Positions 33,576 through 42,120 of a DNA stretch of 64,000 nt are shown here, piece after piece; position 1 is the first letter of the stretch; each line of letters opens with the position of its first letter. Under the pieces are notes generated by a model that searched no databases, was not told the DNA's origin, and saw only the letters and a program-made list of their open reading frames with translations. The DNA comes from Desulfobacteraceae bacterium (GTDB lineage: Bacteria; Desulfobacterota; Desulfobacteria; Desulfobacterales; Desulfobacteraceae), in contig JAFLJU010000389.1 of assembly GCA_022712835.1 (NCBI GenBank), forward strand, positions 1-64,000, in the 5' to 3' direction. A program made the position numbers and the translations under genes.

Positions 33576-34727
33576 TCAGTAATTACCAGCTCCATCATAG
33601 ATCTTTCTAGTAAGTAGATTGAGGTCAGTATCAAACTTCACTACTAGTGCATCATAATCACCAGCTCCTTCTGAATCAGTGCGTCCAACACATATGATAT
33701 TATCATTAGCATCAGTAACTACTTCATAGAGCCTATCAATACCAGTAGCACTATATACTTTCTTAGCTAATATATTAAGATTAGTATCATACTTGACTAC
33801 TAATGTGTCACGATTACCAGATCCTTCATTATTAGTACGTCCAGCACAGATGACATTATCATTAGAGTCTATAGCTACTCCATTGAACCAATCAATATCA
33901 GTCCCACTATATATCTTCTTAGCTAGTATGTTAAGGTTACTATCATACTTGACTACTAATGCATCCCAATTACCAGCTCCTTCTGAATCAGTGCGTCCAA
34001 CACATATGACATTATCATTAGCATCAGTAGCTACTGTATCGAACCAATCAGTACCATCATATATCATCTTAGCTAGTATATTAAGGTTAGTATCGAACTT
34101 GACTACTAGAGCAACATCATAATCAACTCTTTCTGAATGAATATATCCAGCACATATGATATTATCACTAGAGTCAGTAGCTACTGTATAAAATGCATCA
34201 GTACCACTTCCACCATATATTTTCTTAGCTAGTATATTAAGGTCACTATCATACTTGACTACTAATGCATCGAAACTACCAGCTCCTTCTGAGGTAGTCT
34301 GACCAGTACATATGATATTATCACTAGAGTCTATAGTTACCCCATGAAATACATCAGTACCAGTACCACCGTATATCATCTTAGCTAGTATATTAAGGTC
34401 ACTATCATACTTGACTACTAATGCATCATGATCACCAGCTCCTTCTGAATCAATCCATCCAACACAGATGACATTACCACTAGAGTCCGTAGTTACTCCA
34501 CGGAACTCATCCAAATTAGTCCCACTATATACTTTTCTAGCTAGCATGTTAAGATTACTATCATACTTGACTAATAATGTGTCCCAATCATCAGCTCCTT
34601 CTGCTTTGGTAACACCAACACATATGATATTACCACTAGAGTCAGTAGCTACTGCGTAGAACTCATCAAAATCGCACCCATCGTTACCATCGATATTCAT
34701 TACTTCAGTATTCACTTTCATATTCAT
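33576..34727 (-). CDS. Free-standing beta-propeller repeat protein with premature stop
   Basis: A 383-aa paralogue of the gene at 5980-7239: identical N-terminus (MNMKVNTEVMNIDGNDGCDF), identical leader and about nine SBBP-like repeats. The frame is stopped by TGA at 33576-33578, but the next 27 codons continue the repeat in frame (FNEVATDSNVICVDGTNTEG) to a TGA at 33492, where the terminator follows. The blocked codon is where other units have W (D-W-F-N), so TGG to TGA is the simplest explanation. The ribosome binding site AGGAGGGT favours the second ATG, at 34721. Function unknown; no signal or attachment domain. Confidence 0.8.
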   Translation of the reverse strand: MNMKVNTEVMNIDGNDGCDFDEFYAVATDSSGNIICVGVTKAEGADDWDTLLVKYDSNLNMLARKVYSGTNLDEFRGVTTDSSGNVICVGWIDSEGAGDHDALVVKYDSDLNILAKMIYGGTGTDVFHGVTIDSSDNIICTGQTTSEGAGSFDALVVKYDSDLNILAKKIYGGSGTDAFYTVATDSSDNIICAGYIHSERVDYDVALVVKFDTNLNILAKMIYDGTDWFDTVATDANDNVICVGRTDSEGAGNWDALVVKYDSNLNILAKKIYSGTDIDWFNGVAIDSNDNVICAGRTNNEGSGNRDTLVVKYDTNLNILAKKVYSATGIDRLYEVVTDANDNIICVGRTDSEGAGDYDALVVKFDTDLNLLTRKIYDGAGNY

Positions 34728-34745
34728 ACCCTCCTAAGGTATCAT

Positions 34746-34759
34746 GTCAGATATCTGAC
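34746..34759. promoter_or_regulatory. GTCAGATATCTGAC palindrome in the propeller leader
   Basis: A perfect 14-nt palindrome upstream of AGGAGGG, identical to 7258-7271 and matching 4029-4044. Surrounding leader bases (ATGATACCTTAGGAGGGT) are also conserved. Confidence 0.6.
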
Positions 34760-34827
34760 TTTTAGCGTATGTATAGATTATTCTATACGCTATCTCATCT
34801 AAGATCAGAGGTGCATCAAGTAGTATA

Positions 34828-35952
34828 TCAAGTTCGACTTCTAAACTTAGTCACATATGCTTTAGCATCACCATCACTAGTAGTGGTTCCGATACATATG
34901 ACATCACCATCTGGATCGATGACTACTGATTCTAAGTGGTCACTATTACCGTATACTTCCCTAACCAATATATCAAGATCACTACTACTGAATTTCACTA
35001 CCATAGGATTGGAACTGACTCGTTCACTACATGTGTATCCTACACATATGATATCATCATTAGAATCAATGATTATCCCATAGAGGGTATCGCAACCAGT
35101 ACCACTATATACTTTCCTAGATGATACACTCAGATCACTACTGTCGAATTTGACTACTAGTGCTTCATGATTATCATCATCTTTACTGCAAGTATTCCCA
35201 ACACAGATAATATTATCATTAGAGTCTACAACTACTCCATGAAATGATTCGTCACGATCACCACTGTATACTTTACTATCCAGTGTATTAAGATCACTAC
35301 CATGATACTTCACTATTAATGTATCATCACTACCGGTATTTGCATGTTCAGTATACCCAGCACATATGATATCATTATTGGAATCAACCACTACTCCAAA
35401 GAAACAATCGTTACCAGTAGTACTGTATAGGTTTCTACCTAATATACTGAGATCATTACCACTGTACTTGATTATGAATGCGTCATATGTATTAGTTATA
35501 CCATCACGAGAATATCCAATGCATATGATATCATTATCGTGATTAGTAATGACTCCTCGGAAGTAGGCAGTATCAGTATCATCATATGATTTACTATCCA
35601 GTATACTAAGATCACTACCACTATACTTCACTATTAATGTATCAGTAATAACAACTCTCTCGCTACGAGTATATCCAATACAGATTATATCGTCATTATC
35701 ATCAATTGTTACTCTATGGAAGAAAGAGATACCGGAACCATTATATACTGTTTTATCCAGCACACTAAGATCACTACCACTATATTTCACTACTAACGCA
35801 TCACTATTAACGACTCCCTCGCTACGAGTATATCCGACGCAGATAATATCATCATTAGAGTCTACAACTATCCCATAGAACCGTTCACTACCAGTTCCAT
35901 CGTATATCGATTTGATCACATTACTATCATCATTACTGTTTACTTTATTCAT
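34828..35952 (-). CDS. Beta-propeller repeat protein, KYSGSDL subtype
   Basis: A 374-aa protein built of about nine repeats with the variant core L-V-V-K-Y-S-G-S-D-L-S-I-L-D and D-S-N-D-D-I-I-C-V-G-Y-T. The same K-F-S-G-S-D-L variant is used in the fibre at 57259-59229, which ties the free-standing proteins to the fibre family. The N-terminus is short (MNKVNSND). The leader AGGAGGATAGTAAA before the ATG is shared with the gene at 36255. There is no membrane or signal sequence. The C-terminus ends in a complete repeat (AYVTKFRSRT). Confidence 0.75.
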   Translation of the reverse strand: MNKVNSNDDSNVIKSIYDGTGSERFYGIVVDSNDDIICVGYTRSEGVVNSDALVVKYSGSDLSVLDKTVYNGSGISFFHRVTIDDNDDIICIGYTRSERVVITDTLIVKYSGSDLSILDSKSYDDTDTAYFRGVITNHDNDIICIGYSRDGITNTYDAFIIKYSGNDLSILGRNLYSTTGNDCFFGVVVDSNNDIICAGYTEHANTGSDDTLIVKYHGSDLNTLDSKVYSGDRDESFHGVVVDSNDNIICVGNTCSKDDDNHEALVVKFDSSDLSVSSRKVYSGTGCDTLYGIIIDSNDDIICVGYTCSERVSSNPMVVKFSSSDLDILVREVYGNSDHLESVVIDPDGDVICIGTTTSDGDAKAYVTKFRSRT

Positions 35953-36254
35953 TTTACTATCCTCCTAAATTAGATTAATTATGTAGCTAAGAATTATACT
36001 TAGCTGCTCATATTACTCATTGAAGATCAGTAGAGCATCAAGTGTTATCTGATACTCTACTAATCACTAGATCAGTGGGAGGTATCAAGTATTATCTGAT
36101 ACCTCCTACTATGATGATATATATCTCAAATAGTAAGCTACTGATAGAACTCACTCTGAGGAGTAGTAGATACTTATTACTCATGCTGAGAGTGCATAAA
36201 AAATAAATAGTAGAGAACTACCTACCTAGCTATAGTAGCTAGGTAGGTAGGTAG
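35953..36254. other. Intergenic leader with repeats and terminator
   Basis: The 302-bp interval contains the shared AGGAGGATAGTAAA leader, two GATCAG palindromic repeat units (36018-36110), an AGTAGATACTTATTACTC element (36150-36210) and the hairpin at 36218-36250. I see no gene. Confidence 0.7.
36218..36250. terminator. Perfect hairpin abutting the stop codon
   Basis: CTACCTACCTAGCTA (36218-36232) pairs with TAGCTAGGTAGGTAG (36236-36250), 15 bp with a 3-nt loop, 4 bases from the stop of the gene at 36255. Confidence 0.65.
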
Positions 36255-37316
36255 TTATTCAAGATCTATGAGGATGAGTAAACCTCCAGTCCGATATCCC
36301 TCTTGGTACCCAGTGCAGACAACCTGGGTACCATCGATACTGCTTATTACAGCAGTAAAGGTACTGTCAGGATACTCATATTCGTATCCTTTTAACACTA
36401 CGTCAAGTTCGTAGTTGAACTTGACGGCAATGGCATCAATGATACCATCTGTGTTGCTGTTTCCAGCACAAACTATGTCACCATCATTGGTGACGAGTAC
36501 GTCATGGAAGCTTTCGCCTCCATGATGTACTTTCTTAGCTAGCATGATAAGATCGCTATCATACTTGACTAGTAGTGCATCGAAACTACCAGTTCCTTCT
36601 GAAACACGTCCAACGCAGATGACGTTTCCATCATCTGCGTTAGTAGTGACACTATGAAACGCACTACTACCACCACCGTACCTCGTGGTTTTTACTACTT
36701 CAAGCTCAGCGCCGTCGAGCTTGACTACTATCGCGCTATGATCGTCGTTTCCAACGACGATCATATTACCATCTGGGGTAGCTGTTACTCCCCAGATGAA
36801 GGTATTATCCTCCCCATAGGATATACTGTTCAATCGGTTGAGGTCCGTATCGTAACATACGATACGACCTGTCGTGCCGTTATCTGCATCCTGGGCGTAC
36901 CCAGTACAGATGATATTACCGACGTCATTAATCATGACGTCGGTGAAGCTGATGATGGCATTGTCACCACCTCGATATACTTTACTATTCAGTACATTTA
37001 AGTACTTATCGATTACCACTATGAGCCCATTCGGCGACTCATTTCCTGACTCACCTACACAGATGATACGGTCATGATCTGCATCGATCATGACGGCATT
37101 GAACACACCCTCCCCATAGGTCGCCCTATGAGTCATATCTATGTCGGTATCAGCCACTGTTACCAGCGCCAGTCCATCGCTGGTATTTCCAACCGTGAAT
37201 ATTTCACGGTTGAGGATCGACACATCTAGATCGACATCACCGGTAACGGTGATGTCGCCATATGTATCTACACTACTTACATCGCCAACTATATCATTAT
37301 TATTTACTTTATTCAT
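36255..37316 (-). CDS. Beta-propeller-like protein whose gene is packed with inverted repeats
   Basis: A 353-aa protein with about eight weakly conserved propeller repeats (core G-N-V/I-I-C-V/T-G). The start (MNKVNNND) and leader match the gene at 34828. Its DNA is unlike its neighbours: visibly richer in G/C, and filled with perfect inverted repeats of 7-11 bp, about every 50 bp, for example 36304-36313/36324-36333, 36401-36410/36417-36426, 36612-36622/36631-36641, 36738-36748/36754-36764, 36918-36928/36934-36944 and 37232-37242/37247-37257. They fall inside codons without breaking the frame. Codon use may reflect selection for mRNA structure or an unusual origin. Protein function unknown. 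Confidence 0.7.
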   Translation of the reverse strand: MNKVNNNDIVGDVSSVDTYGDITVTGDVDLDVSILNREIFTVGNTSDGLALVTVADTDIDMTHRATYGEGVFNAVMIDADHDRIICVGESGNESPNGLIVVIDKYLNVLNSKVYRGGDNAIISFTDVMINDVGNIICTGYAQDADNGTTGRIVCYDTDLNRLNSISYGEDNTFIWGVTATPDGNMIVVGNDDHSAIVVKLDGAELEVVKTTRYGGGSSAFHSVTTNADDGNVICVGRVSEGTGSFDALLVKYDSDLIMLAKKVHHGGESFHDVLVTNDGDIVCAGNSNTDGIIDAIAVKFNYELDVVLKGYEYEYPDSTFTAVISSIDGTQVVCTGYQEGYRTGGLLILIDLE

Positions 37317-37946
37317 TTTACTATCCTCCTAAGATATTAGATTAATCATGTAGCTAAGAAACACTCTTAACTACTTATATTACTATAGTGATATATACTT
37401 AAGATGTGGTGAGATCACACTCATTCTAAAATAGTGATCTACCGATTGCACTCACTATTGAGAGTAGTAGATACTTATCACTCATGATCAGAGTGCATAA
37501 ACATGGCACTATCCTCACCTATCTCGAAATCCCAGGATATTTCAGATAAGTTTCAGACTTACTCAAATACCACATTTTCACCCACTGTAAAATCGTACGT
37601 AGTAAATCCAAATATGCCCAAATATGACCTTCACGTAGGGATATACGTGGAAGCTCTTTTTAGCCTATTTTCAAATCACTACATGCGGTTCTATAACGAT
37701 TTGAGTTTCAAACAGCATATTTGCTATATTCGAGTATCACTACCATCACTAGTATAAGACGTAAGCTGCATATTAGTGTAATCTACTCATATGATAAAAA
37801 AAAGACAAACCCCAGAGGGGTATATATTGTCAAAGAGTATATGTTGGGTTTTTGAAAATAGGCTAAATCCTTACTAGATGAATGGTCTGACTTAGATAAA
37901 TTAGGTGGGCTTTTATACATCCCCGTACCTCCTATGTTTGTTATGA
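37317..37946. other. Intergenic region with partial repeat and stem structures
   Basis: The 630-bp gap holds an AGTAGATACTTATC element (37455-37500), a partial long-repeat arm (37535-37640, with GTACGTAG and CACGTAGGGATATAC), a 17-bp inverted repeat TTTAGCCTATTTTCAAA (37659-37675 against 37851-37867) enclosing 175 bp, and a minus-strand intrinsic terminator. An 84-aa plus ORF (37503-37757) runs through the repeat and lacks a ribosome binding site, so it is not called. Confidence 0.65.
37796..37821 (-). terminator. Minus-strand intrinsic terminator candidate
   Basis: Read on the minus strand, ACCCC and GGGGT (37821-37809, 3-nt loop) are followed by TTGTC and eight T residues (37803-37796). 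It lies 126 bp past the stop of the 593-aa gene. The stem is short, so strength is uncertain. Confidence 0.45.
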
Positions 37947-39728
37947 TTACCAGCACCAATCCAGTACTGAGTTAAATGCATCGCATACACTACTAGCTAC
38001 ATCACTAATTACATCGCATACACTACTGACTACATCACTAACTACATCACATGTATCACTGACTACATCGGATACTCCACTAAATAACCCACTAACTACA
38101 TCACATGTATCACTAATTATATCTGCACATGCAGGTAATATACTACCCGTAGCTGATACTATGTAATCGAACAGTCTACCGATACCATATGTGATTGGAC
38201 TGACGATTATAGCTGACGATATACCAGTGAACACTTTACTACATATTCCATCGATACCATTAAAATTAACACCCCATTCTATCAGCTTACTATAAGCGAT
38301 CCCTACTGGGCGAGTTTTCACATATGCTCCTATGGCTACAGTAGTAAATCCTATTATAGCAGTGGCTACTTTCAACCACATCAATGATTCATTTGATGTG
38401 TTAGTTGATTGTGTAACCTTCTCAGATGATTCAGCTACTCGCGTCTTACAATGTTGTTCTTCTAATTTCACCTTCTGGGTATCTTTACCGATCTCAGCTT
38501 TCTTGACATTAGCTTGGTTTATCGCTATGATATTATTTTTCTCCAATAAGGATGTCTTTAGCACTTTAGTGTCATAATTCAGCTTTTCGATAGTATCCTT
38601 TAACGATGTTCTCTCTTCTTTTAACTCTAAGTTCTCATCTAATAATCTGACATTCGTGCGATACTTTGACTTATTATCGTCACATATCTTTATTAATTGA
38701 GATCTTGATGTACTGATGATTATCTCAACATTCTCATCCTCCCATTCATACTTAAATACATCTCCATTCTCTAATCTCGAATCCATACTGACAATCAAGT
38801 CATCACATCCTTGACGTTTCACTATCACTCGTCCACCACTGAAAGCTACATCACTACTAGTTATATTAGTCTGTAATGAATAATCTCCATTATAGCTAAT
38901 ATATGCGACATTAGAAGATCTAGTGTCATAGTACGACTCAACGATTATATCTACAGTATGCTGCGTTGGCGACCTCAGTATATCAAAATGATGAGGGATA
39001 CCATATGCTTCATACAGTACATTAGTATCAGCGATTCCAGTAATATATATACCGAAACGTGGGATAGCTAATACACATGATTCGAGATCCAAATTGCTTG
39101 GTAATTTGAGACTGATTACATTGATAGTCTTATTCTCATGTGTAGGTGAATATATGGTGATATGAACAGATGTATCCTTTCCTTGTTTATGTTCACTATT
39201 GTAGATCTTGATATCATCAGGATCATCAGTACATCCAGTGATCATTGAGATATTACCACGGGAACAATTCCGTATCTTTATCAGGTTATCAATGCATCGT
39301 TGATTATCACCTAATAGAGTCTGTATATCACGAGCCAGCGTGAATCGTATATTATTAGCTGGATAATCTATATCAGTACTAGTGTGGATAGTTTCAAATG
39401 GCACTGATGCTAAATCTAGCATCATGACATCTACATTAAACTGCTCATTAGACAGTCTAACGAGATTGACTGGTTTACGTTCATTTCCAGTCATGATAGT
39501 TGCCACATATTCACTTTCATGAACGGTGGTATATGTTACTGGTGATGCTGGTGATGCTGGTGTCGATGGTGATGATGGTGATGCTACTGTCGTCATCACT
39601 GGTATTGGTACTTCTGGTACTTCTGATGGTGTTCGAGATCGAATTCGGTAACATATACCATTTGAAACTATCTGCCTTACCGATACTCTAGGTTCACTAG
39701 GTTCTACGACTGTCATAATATCCTCCAT
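37947..39728 (-). CDS. Coiled-coil membrane protein with Cys-punctuated C-terminal repeat (593 aa)
   Basis: A 593-aa protein of unknown function. The order is: a proline/serine-rich linker (about 45-65, VASPSSPSTPASPASP), a beta-rich domain (70-350), a charged coiled coil (about 360-440), a hydrophobic helix WLKVATAIIGFTTVAIGAYV (about 452-471), a second hydrophobic segment (about 495-520), and a C-terminal amphipathic repeat of SDVVSDTCDVVSD type (530-590) in which Cys, Val and Asp recur with near-heptad spacing, ending LDWCW. Start at 39728; a second ATG four codons on has its own GGAGGAT. It could be a membrane-remodelling or entry protein. It has no neighbour in its block. Confidence 0.65.
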   Translation of the reverse strand: MEDIMTVVEPSEPRVSVRQIVSNGICYRIRSRTPSEVPEVPIPVMTTVASPSSPSTPASPASPVTYTTVHESEYVATIMTGNERKPVNLVRLSNEQFNVDVMMLDLASVPFETIHTSTDIDYPANNIRFTLARDIQTLLGDNQRCIDNLIKIRNCSRGNISMITGCTDDPDDIKIYNSEHKQGKDTSVHITIYSPTHENKTINVISLKLPSNLDLESCVLAIPRFGIYITGIADTNVLYEAYGIPHHFDILRSPTQHTVDIIVESYYDTRSSNVAYISYNGDYSLQTNITSSDVAFSGGRVIVKRQGCDDLIVSMDSRLENGDVFKYEWEDENVEIIISTSRSQLIKICDDNKSKYRTNVRLLDENLELKEERTSLKDTIEKLNYDTKVLKTSLLEKNNIIAINQANVKKAEIGKDTQKVKLEEQHCKTRVAESSEKVTQSTNTSNESLMWLKVATAIIGFTTVAIGAYVKTRPVGIAYSKLIEWGVNFNGIDGICSKVFTGISSAIIVSPITYGIGRLFDYIVSATGSILPACADIISDTCDVVSGLFSGVSDVVSDTCDVVSDVVSSVCDVISDVASSVCDAFNSVLDWCW

Positions 39729-40034
39729 GGTTTAGTTCCTTTTGTATATAGTTTATAAGATTTCTACAGAGCTAGTCTGTTTACAAATAACATTTACTAA
39801 TCGGAGATCAGATGACATATCAGGCATTATCTGATATGTTATCCAATCGGAGATCAGTAAGTGCATCTGGTTGTATCTGATGTACTTACTAATCACTAGA
39901 TCAGATGACATATTAGGCATTATTTGATATGTTATCCATTATGATAATATATACTTGAGAACACGTGAGATCACACTGAAATAGTATAGTCATTTATGAA
40001 GCAGTATGATCTAATACTAATGTGAGAGAACCCT
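39729..40034. repeat. Divergent intergenic region with palindromic repeats
   Basis: This 306-bp region between divergent genes contains four units of the GATCAG family at about 39797-39940 (TCGGAGATCAGATGACATAT, GATCAGTAAGTGCATCTGG and relatives). Nothing else is recognised; promoters for both flanking genes must lie here. Confidence 0.65.
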
Positions 40035-40706
40035 ATGAGTATCGCAACTAAACGTAAGAAGATCGAATCATATATATTACAACTATGTAACGATATAGAC
40101 GCATCTGGTAATAATGAACAAAGGTATCGTAAGCTGTTCAAGAAGCTAGATAATAAAGCATTCAGTAAATGGATGGATAACCTCAAGACAGGTGATAGTA
40201 GGATCAGTATAATGATACCTAATATGACTGATGGATTGAATACTACTAAGGTAATAAATGTAGCTAAATCACGTAATGTACGTATATTCGATAAGCTCAG
40301 ATATAAAGATCCTATCACTAAGAGAGAATACCTCACTGAGTATCCATATCTCGTAGTGAGATTACCAGTACGTAGATTATCACAGTACTTATTCCACAAG
40401 ATATCATTACCTGAATCTGATAAGAGAATCAGTCCCATATCAGGTCAAGTCATACCACCTGATAAAGGAGCTGCATTATCATCAATAGAAGTACAAATGC
40501 TAGCTAGTAAAGGATTATCTACTAGTGTAGTAGAGTTAATAAAAGTCAGAGGTGGTGATACTGATAATTATAATAAGCTCAAGTACCAGATAGAGAATGA
40601 AGGTAGTGGTCTAATCGGTGAATTACCATTAGGTGAGAGTAGAACTAAAAGTGTAACTACAGCTAACCTCTACCTGAGATCATTAGGTATCAAAACGATA
40701 GGGTAA
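40035..40706 (+). CDS. RNA polymerase beta subunit C-terminal clamp-like fragment
   Basis: A 223-aa protein whose residues about 105-220 align in order with the extreme C-terminus of bacterial beta. VVRLPVRRLSQYLFHKISL matches the L-K-L-N-H-L-V-D-D-K-x-H-A-R stretch. SGQVIPPDKGAALSSIEVQM matches the Q-P-x-G-G-K ... G-G-Q-R-F-G-E-M-E segment. LSTSVVELIKVRGGD matches the T-L-Q-E-M-L-T-V-K-S-D-D helix. LYLRSLGIK matches the terminal E-I-R-S-L-G-I. Residues 1-100 are not recognised. phiKZ-like polymerases have split beta chains, which supports the call. GAGAG lies before the ATG. The next gene starts 15 bases downstream. No DPBB motif is present, so other pieces must lie outside this ORF. Confidence 0.5.
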   Translation: MSIATKRKKIESYILQLCNDIDASGNNEQRYRKLFKKLDNKAFSKWMDNLKTGDSRISIMIPNMTDGLNTTKVINVAKSRNVRIFDKLRYKDPITKREYLTEYPYLVVRLPVRRLSQYLFHKISLPESDKRISPISGQVIPPDKGAALSSIEVQMLASKGLSTSVVELIKVRGGDTDNYNKLKYQIENEGSGLIGELPLGESRTKSVTTANLYLRSLGIKTIG

Positions 40707-40721
40707 TGGGAGAAACTAAAT

Positions 40722-42002
40722 ATGTCTGATATAACACTACCACCAAAGGAACCACTAAAGTTATCCACATCTAGTGATCATTGGGACTCTACTAATCTAG
40801 TAGCTGATAGTAAAACTACAGTACCGACTGATCTTGCTAATATGACAGCTACTGATAGTAAGTTACTCACTAATGCTACTTCTAAACCTAATAAGACTAA
40901 TACATTTGGTGTATTCAGTACAAAGCAGATAGTAAAAGAAGCTAAGTTTACAAAGGTCGCTGATGATGATACTAAGCTGACTAGTAAATTAGCTAAGAAT
41001 AAAGATGAAGTCACTAGCTTAGCTAATAAGACTAATACTAATATATCGAATGATAGAGATCTAGATAAAGCATCTGATAATATCCTAGCTAGATTACTAG
41101 GTATCAAACAAAAAGAGAATATCCTCAAGAGTCATGGATCAGCTCAATTAGGTGTATCTGATATATCCATATTACCAGTATCAGTACGTGCTACTATCGA
41201 TAAAGTATCTATATCTGAAGATGATCTATTCGATCCATCTACAGGTGATATGTATGAACGATTACTATCAGAATATCAGATGGGACCAGATGGTACATTA
41301 GCAAGAGTATCATCAGTAGATCCAGTCAATTTTACTACTGATCCAATAGTAAGATCTCTCATACCTGAATCTATGCCTGTATCTGCCCATGAGGGTCTAT
41401 TAGATAAATTAAAAGGAAGCTTATTTGATCTGAATACATGTCCTAACTTTGCAAACGGTGGGTTATTTGATAGGTTTGGATTACTGATAGATATATCGTG
41501 GTTATTTGACCTACTAGGTAAATTCGATATAGATGGACTCCTAGCTTGTCTTTCTGAGATGGTAAGTATTCTGACATCTGTAGAACAAGGTGATATGATG
41601 GGTAAGTTACTAGATGGTGGATCTGCTAGTAATCTGAATGATATGTTAAGTATGGTAACACCTGGAGTAGTGGGTAGTACTAATAGAGATCTAGCATTAG
41701 ATGTATTAGGTGTCAATATGAAAGTAACTACTAAGGGTGGTAAATTAGTTAATACATATGACGATGTAGCAGTAGTAGCTAATTCAGATTCGATATTATC
41801 AAAGCTACATGTAGATAAGTCATCTCTCTTAGATATGTCTAATGATAGCATTAATGATAGTATATTGAATAGTGCTAATATATCAGTAGTATCACTAAAT
41901 AGGATGAACTCTACACCGCCAGCTACTAAATTCAATCAGTATGTACTGGGATATGATACTGATCAATTACTAGGTAGTCTCCCAATAGAAGTACTCAGTT
42001 AG
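40722..42002 (+). CDS. Hypothetical protein, co-transcribed with the beta-like fragment (426 aa)
   Basis: A 426-aa protein not recognised. The N-terminal 140 residues are polar and K/T/N-rich, likely disordered (repeated S-K-L-x-K-N and A-N-K-T-N-T). A central region has LFDLNTCPNFANGGLFDRFG and helices (ISWLFDLLGKFDIDGLLACL). The C-terminus is mixed. GGGAGA lies before the ATG, and the 15-bp gap to the upstream gene indicates coupling. A virion or internal-head protein is possible but not shown. Confidence 0.6.
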   Translation: MSDITLPPKEPLKLSTSSDHWDSTNLVADSKTTVPTDLANMTATDSKLLTNATSKPNKTNTFGVFSTKQIVKEAKFTKVADDDTKLTSKLAKNKDEVTSLANKTNTNISNDRDLDKASDNILARLLGIKQKENILKSHGSAQLGVSDISILPVSVRATIDKVSISEDDLFDPSTGDMYERLLSEYQMGPDGTLARVSSVDPVNFTTDPIVRSLIPESMPVSAHEGLLDKLKGSLFDLNTCPNFANGGLFDRFGLLIDISWLFDLLGKFDIDGLLACLSEMVSILTSVEQGDMMGKLLDGGSASNLNDMLSMVTPGVVGSTNRDLALDVLGVNMKVTTKGGKLVNTYDDVAVVANSDSILSKLHVDKSSLLDMSNDSINDSILNSANISVVSLNRMNSTPPATKFNQYVLGYDTDQLLGSLPIEVLS

Positions 42003-42014
42003 ATATACTAAATT

Positions 42015-42075
42015 CACTCTCTACCGTAGTAGATACTTATTACTCATGCTCAGAGTGCATAAAAAATAATACATA
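42015..42075. repeat. AGTAGATACTTATTACTC-type dispersed element
   Basis: AGTAGATACTTATTACTCAT and GCTCAGAGTGCATAAAAAAT precede the hairpin at 42080-42112, between convergent genes. Placement here argues against a simple promoter role for this element family. Confidence 0.55.
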
Positions 42076-42079
42076 CTAT

Positions 42080-42112
42080 CCTCACCTACACATGTGATAT
42101 GTGTAGGTGAGG
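42080..42112. terminator. Perfect hairpin between convergent genes
   Basis: CCTCACCTACACAT (42080-42093) pairs with ATGTGTAGGTGAGG (42099-42112), 14 bp with a 5-nt loop. It lies between stops at 42002 and 42121. Confidence 0.7.
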
Positions 42113-42120
42113 TAAAGTAT

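Noticed and set aside
37503..37757. 84-aa plus-strand ORF
   Set aside because: Runs through a partial copy of the long dispersed repeat, which is non-coding in its other copies, and has no SD.
37796..37867. Possible tRNA between propeller and membrane-protein genes
   Set aside because: No acceptor/T-arm arrangement or GTTCRANNC loop could be drawn; the stem fits a short minus-strand terminator instead. No convincing tRNA was found elsewhere.
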